Assembly (NCBI GenBank): GCA_043424615.1
Contig: JBHWOX010000008.1
Coordinates: 1-58,702 of the forward strand
Reading direction: 5' to 3'
DNA from: JAUNQW01 sp043424615
Lineage (GTDB): Bacteria > Bacillota > Bacilli > Lactobacillales > Carnobacteriaceae_A
DNA length: 58,702 nucleotides
A program made the translations under genes and the position numbers. Under the pieces are notes generated by a model that saw only the letters and a program-made list of their open reading frames with translations, did no database searches and was not told where the DNA came from. This document shows positions 51,467 through 58,702 of this stretch, one piece after another. Each line of letters starts with the position of its first letter. Position 1 is the stretch's first letter.

Positions 51467-51490
51467 AAAAGCGGTCTGCAGACCGCTTTT
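51467..51490 (-). terminator. Terminator of the M20 amidohydrolase gene
   Basis: AAAAGCGGTC TGCA GACCGCTTTT is a perfect inverted repeat. On the minus strand AATTTTTTAG follows. The 51386-51466 stretch before it holds nothing I recognise. Confidence 0.82.
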
Positions 51491-51496
51491 TTTATT

Positions 51497-52708
51497 TTAT
51501 TCAGCTTCACTTTGAATTCCATCATTTTCTAAGTAATCAACCACAATGGCTCCCATAGATTTAGCAGCAATCAAGAGAGAATCTTCGTCGATTTTGAATT
51601 TTGGATGGTGGTGAGGGTATGCTTTTTCATCTTTTGGAGCGGCTCCAACATAGAAGAAGAAGGATGGACGCTCTTGAGCATAATAAGCAAAGTCTTCTGA
51701 AGGTGGTTGTGGATCTGTTTGTTTAAGATCTTCAATTTCTTCAATCTCTGCTTTATCAATGGCTTGGACACCGAATTCTACGACCGCTGGATCGTTATAT
51801 AAAACAGGGTAGTTGTTGTCGTAGTCTAAGTCGTAAGTCACACCAAAAGTTTTGCACATAGCATCCAGGCGGTTTCGAATTTCTTCTTCAATGGTTGAAC
51901 GTGCTTCTTCAGACATGGCACGAACGTCACCTTCTAGATGTGCTTCACCATTGATGGCATTGATAGAACCTGGGGCTTCAAAGACACCGATAGATAAAGA
52001 ACCAACCTCAAAAGGATTGAGGCAACGGCTAACGACTGATTGTGCATCGACGACAAAAGATGAAGCTGCAACGACTGCATCTTTGGTGTCGTGAGGGCTT
52101 GAAGCGTGTCCTCCTTCACCGTGAATATCGATTTTGAAGTTAGAACGTCCGGTCTGTGCGTTTCCAGGAACGTAGCAAACTTCTCCTGTTTTCATATTGG
52201 TCATGACGTGGGCACCGATGACATTGTCGACACCATCTAAGGCGCCATCTTCAATCATTTGTTTGGCTCCACCAGGGGCTAATTCTTCAGCGTGCTGGTG
52301 TAAGATGACGATTTTACCTTTTAACTGGTCTTTTATTTCAATTAAAGATTCTGCTAAAATCATCATGTAAGCGGTATGCCCGTCGTGTCCACAAGCATGC
52401 ATGACCCCATCATTTTTTGATTTGAATGGAACGTCAGCTTTTTCAGTGATAGGAAGGGCATCAAAGTCAGCACGGATAGCGATCGTCTTACCGGGGTTAC
52501 CAGAATCAATCGTGACCACTAAACCGTTACCGCCGACATTACGGCGAACATCACAATCTTTATCTTCGTAAAATTCAGAAATATATTTAGCTGTTTCTGT
52601 CTCTTCAAAAGATACTTCTGGATGTTGGTGTAAGTAACGACGAATTTCGATGATGCGATCTTCTTTTTCGCTTAACATTTGCATTAGTTTTTGGGTTACA
52701 TCACTCAT
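51497..52708 (-). CDS. M20-family amidohydrolase (N-acyl-amino-acid/hippurate hydrolase type)
   Basis: This 403-residue zinc hydrolase has RRYLHQHPEVSFEE near the start, the metal-site string HACGHDGHTAYMM (about 105), HQHAEELAPGGAKQM (about 140) and PPSEDFAYY toward the end. This subfamily removes acyl groups from amino acids and includes YtnL/HipO types. The ATG 52708 follows GAGGTG; a GTG at 52717 is in frame. It is divergent from ddl. A string resembling an arginine-repressor box lies upstream (52779-52797). Confidence 0.9.
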   Translation of the reverse strand: MSDVTQKLMQMLSEKEDRIIEIRRYLHQHPEVSFEETETAKYISEFYEDKDCDVRRNVGGNGLVVTIDSGNPGKTIAIRADFDALPITEKADVPFKSKNDGVMHACGHDGHTAYMMILAESLIEIKDQLKGKIVILHQHAEELAPGGAKQMIEDGALDGVDNVIGAHVMTNMKTGEVCYVPGNAQTGRSNFKIDIHGEGGHASSPHDTKDAVVAASSFVVDAQSVVSRCLNPFEVGSLSIGVFEAPGSINAINGEAHLEGDVRAMSEEARSTIEEEIRNRLDAMCKTFGVTYDLDYDNNYPVLYNDPAVVEFGVQAIDKAEIEEIEDLKQTDPQPPSEDFAYYAQERPSFFFYVGAAPKDEKAYPHHHPKFKIDEDSLLIAAKSMGAIVVDYLENDGIQSEAE

Positions 52709-52898
52709 GTATAACACCTCGTCTATAATATTTTCTTCATCATTGCATCGAAGAATCGTACAATTTAATTATCACGAATACGAATAAAAATTACAAGCTA
52801 ATGCTTTCGATTTTGAAAAATATTATGACTTTTCTCTCTGTTCCATCTGGTTATGGTAAAATGAATGCTACTTTAAGTTGAAGGGTTAGGAGAAATCT

Positions 52899-53981
52899 AT
52901 GAAAATATTTTTACTTTATGGTGGCCGTAGTGAAGAGCATGATATCGCTATTTTATCTGCTCATTCTATTATTCAGGAAATTTATTATGAATATTATGAA
53001 ATTCAATTGGTCTATGTTCGCCGGGACGGAAGTTGGTTAAAAGGACCTTTAGTTAAAAATAAAGAAGAGATTCCCGAACAAGAAGATATGACTTTGGTCA
53101 CAGCGGATGATCCTCGGGCTCATTCAGCTAATGTTGGGACAGCAATGCCTATCGATGAATTGAAAGAAGACAATGCTATTGCATTTCCTGTCCTTCATGG
53201 TCCTAATGGTGAAGATGGAACTATTCAAGGCTTATTCGAAAGTCTGGAAATTCCCTATGTGGGTTGTGGCGTTTTAGCCTCATCTGCCGGAATGGACAAG
53301 AGTATTTCTAAGGTCTTGTTTGATGAAGCAGGTCTGGCGCAAGTTCCTTATGAAAAAGTATGGAAACGTCAGTGGGAAGCGGATGCTGACCAGGTCATTG
53401 AGCGTTGTGAACAGGCCATGACTTATCCGCTCTTTGTCAAGCCCTCTAATTTGGGGTCGAGTGTGGGAATTTCCCAGTGCCAGGATGCTGACCAATTACG
53501 GGCAGGTATTGAAGACGCCTTTCGTTTTGACCGTACCATTGTGGTTGAACAAGGGATTGAAGCCCGCGAGGTTGAAGTGGCTGTTTTAGGTAATGATGAC
53601 ATCCATACGTCTGTTCCTGGAGAATTAGTGAAAGAACGGGGCTTTTATGATTATGAGTCCAAATATTTGGATAATACAGTTGAAATGAAAATTCCTGCTG
53701 AGTTGGATGAAGAGCTTGTGGCTCAGGTCAGAGACTATGCTTCACGTGCCTTTGCTAGTATCGAAGGGAGCGGGCTCGCCCGTGCGGACTTCTTTGTGAC
53801 CGATCAAAATGAAGTTTACATCAACGAAGTCAATACTTTCCCTGGCTTTACTCAATTTTCAATGTATCCATCTTTATGGGAAGCAACCGGATTAAATTAC
53901 AGTGACCTGATTGAAGAGTTGATTCAATTGGGAATTCAACGTTTTAATGAGCGCCAATCTTATTTCGAACAAGGACGGTAA
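52899..53981 (+). CDS. ddl: D-alanine--D-alanine ligase
   Basis: This 360-residue ATP-grasp ligase begins with FLLYGGRSEEHDIAILSA. It has FPVLHGPNGEDGTIQG, the loop FYDYESKY and NEVNTFPGFT at the end. The residue after the loop Lys is Tyr (about 256), the form that makes D-Ala-D-Ala; the D-Ala-D-Lac enzymes of vancomycin-resistant lactobacilli and Leuconostoc have Phe there. So vancomycin sensitivity is predicted by this gene alone. murF follows after 14 bases. Confidence 0.95.
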   Translation: MKIFLLYGGRSEEHDIAILSAHSIIQEIYYEYYEIQLVYVRRDGSWLKGPLVKNKEEIPEQEDMTLVTADDPRAHSANVGTAMPIDELKEDNAIAFPVLHGPNGEDGTIQGLFESLEIPYVGCGVLASSAGMDKSISKVLFDEAGLAQVPYEKVWKRQWEADADQVIERCEQAMTYPLFVKPSNLGSSVGISQCQDADQLRAGIEDAFRFDRTIVVEQGIEAREVEVAVLGNDDIHTSVPGELVKERGFYDYESKYLDNTVEMKIPAELDEELVAQVRDYASRAFASIEGSGLARADFFVTDQNEVYINEVNTFPGFTQFSMYPSLWEATGLNYSDLIEELIQLGIQRFNERQSYFEQGR

Positions 53982-53995
53982 GAAAGGAGACCATG

Positions 53996-55384
53996 ATGGT
54001 CAGTTGGAAACTAGCGGACATCGCCCAGGCCGTCGATGCTATAAATAAAGGGTCTGTTAATGGAAGCATTGAAGTAAATAGCGTGTCTTTTGACAGCCGA
54101 ACCCTCCAGCCAGGTGCTCTTTTTGTTCCTTTAATTGCTGAAAATGATGGTCACGATTATGTTGACCGCGCCATTGAAGCTGGAGCCAAGGCCGCTTTTT
54201 GGAGTCGACCTTTGGAACAAGCACCGGATGATATTGCTGTGATTCAAGTTGAAGATACCCACCAAGCCTTGATGACCTTTGCCCAAGCCCACTTACAGCA
54301 AGTGGCTCCTCTAGTGGTGGCCATCACAGGCAGCAATGGGAAGACCACCACTAAGGATATGACCGCCGCGATTCTACAAAGCCAATATAAGACCCACAAA
54401 ACAGAGGGGAATTTTAACAATGATATTGGCCTGCCAATGACTCTGCTGTCTATGCCGGCAGATACGGAAGCGGTTGTTTTGGAAATGGGGATGAACCATG
54501 CCGGAGAAATTCACCAGCTCTCTTGCCTGGCTCAACCGGATATAGCTGTCATTACCATGATTGGTGAATCGCATATTGAATTTTTCCAAGGAAGGGAAGG
54601 GATTGCAGATGCCAAGTTTGAAATCATCGATGGTCTAAAAGAAGAAGGCCTCTTGATTTATAATGGCGACGAAATCCTCCTACAAGAACGATTTGAAAAG
54701 CAAGAGCAGTTAGCTGGCTATAGTTTTGGCTTGAGTGAAGAAAATGACTTATTTGCCTTCCATATTGAGAGTCAAATGAAAGAAACCAGCTTCCAAACCA
54801 ATCTTGCTCCTGAAGACAGGGTGACGATTCCGCTCCCAGGTGAATATAATGTCAATAATGCTTTGGCCGCTCTAGCTGTTGGCCATCGTTTGGACATGTC
54901 TTATCCAGCCATGCTGGCTTCATTAAAAGACTTCCGTTTGACGGCGAACCGTCTGGAATGGGTGCCCGGCCCTCGTTCTTCCTCCCTGCTGAATGATGCC
55001 TATAATGCCAGCCCAACCTCTATGAAAGCCTCTATCCGTTCCTTTTTAGCTGTGGACAATCCTGCTGATAGCTGGCTAATCTTAGGGGATATGGGAGAAT
55101 TGGGAGAAGAGTCTGCTACTTACCATGCGGACCTTATCACTGCCATGGATCCTCAAGCCATTGACCATGTCATCCTATTTGGCCCTCAGATGGAAGTTCT
55201 TTACCATGAAATTATGAAAGACCAATCCTTTGCAGAGATTGATGTCCAACATTTTGACCATGATCGAAAAAGTTTGATTGGTTATTTACAAGAGCATATT
55301 CAAGAGAAAGATCGTTTACTCTTTAAATCGAGTTTTTCTACGGATTTAATTTCCGTCGTTCAAGAGTTAAAAGAAGAATCCTAG
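53996..55384 (+). CDS. murF: UDP-MurNAc-tripeptide--D-Ala-D-Ala ligase (MurF)
   Basis: This 462-residue Mur ligase adds the D-Ala-D-Ala dipeptide made by Ddl. It has the P-loop TGSNGKTTTKDM (about 108-119), NFNNDIGLPMTLL, EMGMNHAGEI and NDAYNASPTSMKA in the C-terminal domain. ATG 53996 is 6 bases after GGAG; ATG 53993 is also possible. It lies in the ddl-murF-acpS operon. Confidence 0.95.
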   Translation: MVSWKLADIAQAVDAINKGSVNGSIEVNSVSFDSRTLQPGALFVPLIAENDGHDYVDRAIEAGAKAAFWSRPLEQAPDDIAVIQVEDTHQALMTFAQAHLQQVAPLVVAITGSNGKTTTKDMTAAILQSQYKTHKTEGNFNNDIGLPMTLLSMPADTEAVVLEMGMNHAGEIHQLSCLAQPDIAVITMIGESHIEFFQGREGIADAKFEIIDGLKEEGLLIYNGDEILLQERFEKQEQLAGYSFGLSEENDLFAFHIESQMKETSFQTNLAPEDRVTIPLPGEYNVNNALAALAVGHRLDMSYPAMLASLKDFRLTANRLEWVPGPRSSSLLNDAYNASPTSMKASIRSFLAVDNPADSWLILGDMGELGEESATYHADLITAMDPQAIDHVILFGPQMEVLYHEIMKDQSFAEIDVQHFDHDRKSLIGYLQEHIQEKDRLLFKSSFSTDLISVVQELKEES

Positions 55385-55394
55385 GCGGGATAAA

Positions 55395-55748
55395 ATGATA
55401 GTAGGAATAGGAATTGATTTAATTGAAATCGACCGCATCAAACAAGCCGTGGATAAACATAAACATTTTCCCAATCGAATACTAACGAGAGAGGAGTTCG
55501 ACCTTTATCATTCCTATAAGGGACAACGACAAATGGAATTTTTAGCGGGTCGTTTTTCAGCCAAGGAAGCATTCAGCAAGGCGATGGGGACGGGCATTGG
55601 GAAGAGTGTGAACTTTCAAAATATCAGCATATTAAACAATCAACGAGGCCAGCCCCAGGTTGTGGACAGCCCTTTTGATGGGATTGTTCATATCAGTATC
55701 AGCCATACCCATCACTATGCCATGGCCCAGGTCCTTTTGGAATCTTAG
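55395..55748 (+). CDS. acpS: Holo-ACP synthase
   Basis: This 117-residue trimeric phosphopantetheinyl transferase has GIGIDLIEIDRIK with the metal-binding Asp, LAGRFSAKEAFSKAMGTGIG with the catalytic Glu and Lys, and HISISHTHHYAMAQV at the C-terminus. It activates the AcpP at 2626. In Bacillus the neighbour would be alr; here a toxin-antitoxin pair follows. Confidence 0.95.
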   Translation: MIVGIGIDLIEIDRIKQAVDKHKHFPNRILTREEFDLYHSYKGQRQMEFLAGRFSAKEAFSKAMGTGIGKSVNFQNISILNNQRGQPQVVDSPFDGIVHISISHTHHYAMAQVLLES

Positions 55749-55806
55749 ATAGATGATAGCTTGAGTGATACAATAGAAGAGAAAGAATTAGCTGGGAGGA
55801 TTTAAG

Positions 55807-56064
55807 ATGAGTATTCAACGAAAAAAAATGGAAATTAACATTGATGCAGAACTTTTAGATTGCTTCGCTAGCCATTGCGAGGAATATAATATCGAACAAG
55901 ATGATATCATTCACCATTTAATATACTTATACTTAAAAAAAGGCAGCCAGCATATGCATCATTTAAAAGAAGGCTATCTTAAAATGGCAGATATTAATTT
56001 AAGCTTATGTCATGAATTTGAAGGGGCAGATGTGCAAGTAAATGAGTCTAATCTCTCTCATTAA
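55807..56064 (+). CDS. MazE/EndoAI-like antitoxin
   Basis: This 85-residue protein begins with a short ribbon-helix-helix-like segment (KKMEINIDAELLDCFASHC, then helix YNIEQDDIIHHLIYLYLKK). It ends in a less ordered C-terminus of the kind that wraps the toxin. It is recognised mainly by its position directly before the mazF-like gene and after acpS, as for ndoAI in B. subtilis. The start follows TGGGAGGATTTAAG. Confidence 0.78.
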   Translation: MSIQRKKMEINIDAELLDCFASHCEEYNIEQDDIIHHLIYLYLKKGSQHMHHLKEGYLKMADINLSLCHEFEGADVQVNESNLSH

Positions 56065-56095
56065 AGAGCGCTAAGCTTTAGAAGGAGGCTCAGAA

Positions 56096-56449
56096 TTGGA
56101 ACGTGGAGATATATATTATGCCGATTTAGATCCGGTTATCGGCTCAGAGCAAGGGGGAACTCGACCGGTATTAATTATCCAAAATAATGTGGGTAATAAG
56201 TACAGCCCGACCACCATTGTCGCGGCCATTTCTTCTCGTATAAAAAAACCTCAGATGCCCACTCATATTGCTATTTCTGCTAAAGAAAGTGGGATTGATC
56301 AAGATTCCGTTATCCTCTTGGAACAGATACGTACGATAGATAAAAATAGACTCAAACACAAGGTGACCAGTTTGGATGCTAAAAAAATGGACTGCGTTGC
56401 TGATGCCCTACATGTTAGCTTAGGATTAGTCCCTAAAATAAAAAAATAA
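56096..56449 (+). CDS. MazF/EndoA-family mRNA interferase toxin
   Basis: This 117-residue toxin begins RGDIYYADLDPVIGSEQGG, followed by TRPVLIIQNN (the conserved Arg) and TTIVAAISSRIKK, which contains the Thr used in RNA cleavage. It ends in the usual LEQIRTIDKNRL region. The family cleaves mRNA at short motifs such as UACAU in Bacillus; the specificity here is unknown. Starts with TTG 56096 after GAAGGAGG. A terminator follows. Confidence 0.92.
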   Translation: MERGDIYYADLDPVIGSEQGGTRPVLIIQNNVGNKYSPTTIVAAISSRIKKPQMPTHIAISAKESGIDQDSVILLEQIRTIDKNRLKHKVTSLDAKKMDCVADALHVSLGLVPKIKK

Positions 56450-56454
56450 AAACG

Positions 56455-56497
56455 ATCTTCATTTTTTCGGATTTCAACGATGAAATGAAGATTTTTT
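56455..56497 (+). terminator. Terminator after the MazEF pair
   Basis: ATCTTCATTT (56455-56464) pairs perfectly with AAATGAAGAT (56483-56492) around 18 bases, followed by TTTTT. Confidence 0.82.
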
Positions 56498-56499
56498 AA

Positions 56500-56529
56500 T
56501 TGCTTCCTTTCCGAAAGATGTGGTAGACT
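56500..56529 (+). promoter_or_regulatory. Promoter of queT
   Basis: TTGCTT (56500-56505), an 18-base spacer and TAGACT (56524-56529) with an upstream TG. The start point would fall near 56536, at the first stem of the riboswitch. Confidence 0.6.
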
Positions 56530-56532
56530 ATT

Positions 56533-56574
56533 GGACGTTGTTCGAAACCATCCAACGTAAAAAAACTAGGAGGA
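56533..56574 (+). promoter_or_regulatory. preQ1-I riboswitch
   Basis: The P1 stem ACGTTG (56535-56540) pairs with CAACGT (56553-56558). The 12-base loop begins TTC, as in known aptamers. The A-rich tail AAAAAAACTAGG follows and contains the AAAACTA that forms the pseudoknot. The tail runs straight into the AGGAGG ribosome site, so ligand binding should block translation. The regulated gene is a queuosine precursor transporter, which fits. Confidence 0.85.
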
Positions 56575-56581
56575 ATGTTCT

Positions 56582-57073
56582 ATGAAAACTAAACAATGGA
56601 TTATTAATGCACTGGTTGCAGGGATTTATGTAGTCTTGACAGCTACTTTTTCATTCTTATCTTTTGGTGCCGTTCAATTTCGGATTTCAGAAATTTTGAA
56701 CCATTTGGCTGTCTTTAACAAAAAATATATCATTGGCATAGTTGCTGGCGTGGTCTTATCGAATTTGTTCTTTTCCCCCAGCGCGGCCTTAGATGTCTTT
56801 TTTGGGACCGCACATTCACTGATTGCTCTCTTGGCTATGCGCTATCTTAGTCGAAAAATGACCACACTCTTTCCTAAGATGCTCGTTAACACCGCCATGT
56901 TTGCTTTCTTTTCATTTATTATCGCTTTAGAACTTTACTTTGCATTCCAGGCACCATTTTGGTTTTCATTTTTAACGGTTGCTTTGGGGGAAGTCGTTGT
57001 TATGTTGGTCGGTGCCCCAATCATGGCATGGCTTGACCGCCAAGTTCACTTTGATCAACAAATGGAAAATTAA
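56582..57073 (+). CDS. queT: QueT-family queuosine precursor transporter
   Basis: This 163-residue membrane protein has five or six helices. The N-terminal NALVAGIYVVLTATFSFLSF and VQFRISEILNHLAVF are typical of QueT, the substrate-specific (S) component of ECF transporters for preQ1 or preQ0. The Arg-Ile-Ser-Glu string lies in the second helix region. A preQ1-I riboswitch overlaps its ribosome site. The shared ECF ATPase module is not in this window. Confidence 0.92.
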   Translation: MKTKQWIINALVAGIYVVLTATFSFLSFGAVQFRISEILNHLAVFNKKYIIGIVAGVVLSNLFFSPSAALDVFFGTAHSLIALLAMRYLSRKMTTLFPKMLVNTAMFAFFSFIIALELYFAFQAPFWFSFLTVALGEVVVMLVGAPIMAWLDRQVHFDQQMEN

Positions 57074-57106
57074 AAAGTCAACTCATAAAGAAGAGGGAGA
57101 AATAGG

Positions 57107-57829
57107 ATGAGACAAAATCAAATGATGGATTGGCCGGTGGTCGATAATGGTATTCGCAGTTTGATGAGAAACCATCAAAAACCATTAAGCGGCCCACTTG
57201 CTGATCTTCAAAAAGAAGCTCAAAAAAGACGTGTTCCTATTATCCCTCATGAAACAGTGGTTTTTTTAGACTGGCTGTTTGATTTGATTCAACCTCAAAA
57301 TATATTGGAGGTCGGGACGGCCATCGGGTTTTCAAGCTTATTCATGGCCGATAGAATGGCTGACGGTGGGCGAGTGACGACCATAGAGCGTAATCCCCAA
57401 ATGGTTAAAGAAGCGCAATCAAATTTTGAGCGTTTAGAGATGTCTTCTCAGATTCAATTAATCGAAGGAGACGCGGCAGAAGTTCTTGAAACATTAGTTG
57501 AAGAAGAGCCTTTTGATTTTGTCTTCATGGATAGCGCCAAAGCCAAATATATTGAGTTTTTCCCACGGATCATGTCCTTAATGAAAGTGGGCGGGGTATT
57601 AGCTATTGATGATGTTTTTCAAGGAGGAAGTATCCTTTACAATGAAAAATATATCCCGCGCCGAGTCAGAAAAATTCATCGTAAACTAAATGAATTACTC
57701 GATGAGACACTGACTCATGACCAATTAAAGGCGACTCTTTTGCCTTTAGGGGATGGTCTATTAATGATTACCAAGCAAGCAGACTATGATTTTTCCTACT
57801 TGCTTGACCATGAGCAAGAAGAAAATTAA
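57107..57829 (+). CDS. trmR: O-methyltransferase, TrmR (YrrM)-like
   Basis: This 240-residue class I methyltransferase has motif I ILEVGTAIGFSSLFMA (about residues 65-80), FVFMDSAKAKYIEFF, the DDVFQGG metal-binding segment and IPRRVRKIHR. TrmR methylates 5-hydroxyuridine at tRNA position 34. A small-molecule O-methyltransferase is the alternative. The start follows GAAGAGGGAGAAATAGG. A weak hairpin AAGTCTT/AAGACTT (57840-57857) follows. Confidence 0.88.
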   Translation: MRQNQMMDWPVVDNGIRSLMRNHQKPLSGPLADLQKEAQKRRVPIIPHETVVFLDWLFDLIQPQNILEVGTAIGFSSLFMADRMADGGRVTTIERNPQMVKEAQSNFERLEMSSQIQLIEGDAAEVLETLVEEEPFDFVFMDSAKAKYIEFFPRIMSLMKVGGVLAIDDVFQGGSILYNEKYIPRRVRKIHRKLNELLDETLTHDQLKATLLPLGDGLLMITKQADYDFSYLLDHEQEEN

Positions 57830-57905
57830 GAAAGCTTATAAGTCTTTTATAAGACTTGATTTAAGTAAAGACTATGAAAAAAGTTAAATAAAATAGTAAT
57901 TATCC

Positions 57906-57934
57906 TTGACAGTCATAAAAGGAATTGATAGGAT
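57906..57934 (+). promoter_or_regulatory. rRNA promoter P1
   Basis: A perfect TTGACA (57906-57911), a 17-base spacer and TAGGAT (57929-57934). Confidence 0.65.
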
Positions 57935-57969
57935 AATAAAGCGTCAGAAAAAAGAAACAAACTTTTCGT

Positions 57970-57998
57970 TTGACATTACATTTATCTTTTGATATTAT
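57970..57998 (+). promoter_or_regulatory. rRNA promoter P2
   Basis: A perfect TTGACA (57970-57975), a 17-base spacer and TATTAT (57993-57998), followed by the rRNA leader. Confidence 0.8.
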
Positions 57999-58032
57999 AT
58001 AAGAGTCGCCGAAAAGAAGGCGTATAGAGATT

Positions 58033-58136
58033 GATCTTTGAAAACTGAACAAAGTAAACAACCAAATGTGCAGGGTTCTGATGTCTTTGTGACATCGAAC
58101 AATAAAGCAGGTCAAGGACCTGCAAGCAATTTTTTA
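58033..58136 (+). promoter_or_regulatory. rRNA leader with boxA-like antitermination signal and hairpins
   Basis: CTTTGAAAACTGAACAAAG (58036-58054) is the usual Gram-positive rRNA leader motif near boxA. Hairpins ATGTC/GACAT (58081-58095 region) and GCAGGTC/GACCTGC (58107-58123) follow, then a run of seven T at about 58130-58136. The rrn operon is probably shielded by antitermination. Confidence 0.6.
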
Positions 58137-58159
58137 ACAATAATGAGCTAGAACAACTT

Positions 58160-58702
<543 letters not shown>

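Overview
The window is ordinary chromosome of a low-G+C Gram-positive bacterium of the order Lactobacillales. The strong AGGAGG-type ribosome sites, the CtsR-ClpC, FabT, YabA and DarA genes, the class-II lysyl-tRNA synthetase, the type B L31 and the 16S fragment at the right end all fit. The 16S fragment and the presence of a cobalamin-dependent ribonucleotide reductase make me lean towards an Aerococcaceae-like organism (Aerococcus/Facklamia relatives), but the genus is inference. I see no prophage, insertion sequence, CRISPR array or plasmid gene.

Layout. 1-830: truncated exported LysM protein (minus strand). 1113-7409: fatty-acid initiation/malonyl-CoA operon fabT-fabH-acpP-fabD-accBCDA behind a promoter with two FabT boxes, with no fabK/fabI, fabG, fabF or fabZ between the genes. 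7506-12262: dusB, lysS, an AI-2E family permease and a DUF368 (polyprenyl-phosphate transporter type) protein. 12436-12587: tRNA-Thr and tRNA-Arg, then a possibly structured transcribed tail. 12935-15985: ctsR-clpC with its CtsR operator. 16032-19713: AhpD-like protein, small membrane protein, tadA, two-gene ABC exporter. 19734-27186: SRP RNA, then a replication/repair/tRNA and rRNA modification run dnaX-ebfC-recR-tmk-darA-holB-yabA-trmN6-(GIY-YIG)-rsmI, the conserved Firmicute order. 27199-29898: three exported proteins (two related lipoproteins and a bactofilin-like membrane protein).

29911-36104: a minus-strand pair (FAD amino-acid oxidase-like gene, then aspartase), mgsA, a DUF378 protein, and nrdJ under a promoter bracketed by two NrdR-like boxes. 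36444-39893: first glyA with a long leader, a folate cyclodeaminase, and a CapA-like lipoprotein. 39893-46020: HD phosphohydrolase and LipL-like transferase (minus), DUF1934, rpoE, murA, rho. 46159-48937: an amino-acid symporter with a second glyA, preceded by a near-perfect CcpA cre site and a 20-codon leader ORF. 48992-51385: ybaK, L31, pgeF, efp. 51467-56497: M20 amidohydrolase (minus), ddl-murF-acpS and a MazEF pair. 56500-57829: preQ1-I riboswitch controlling queT, then trmR. 57906-58702: two rRNA promoters, leader and the first part of 16S rRNA, which ends in a fold-back that looks like a contig-end artefact.

Most interesting points: two serine hydroxymethyltransferase genes 11 kb apart, each in a different one-carbon context (glyA-cyclodeaminase versus symporter-glyA with cre and leader ORF); a FAS-II cluster stripped of its elongation genes; paired NrdR boxes 32 bp apart around the nrdJ -10; an SRP RNA with an unusual apical loop; and two adjacent lipoproteins that share a C-terminal domain I cannot name. 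I did not find a convincing entirely new system; these are the best leads.
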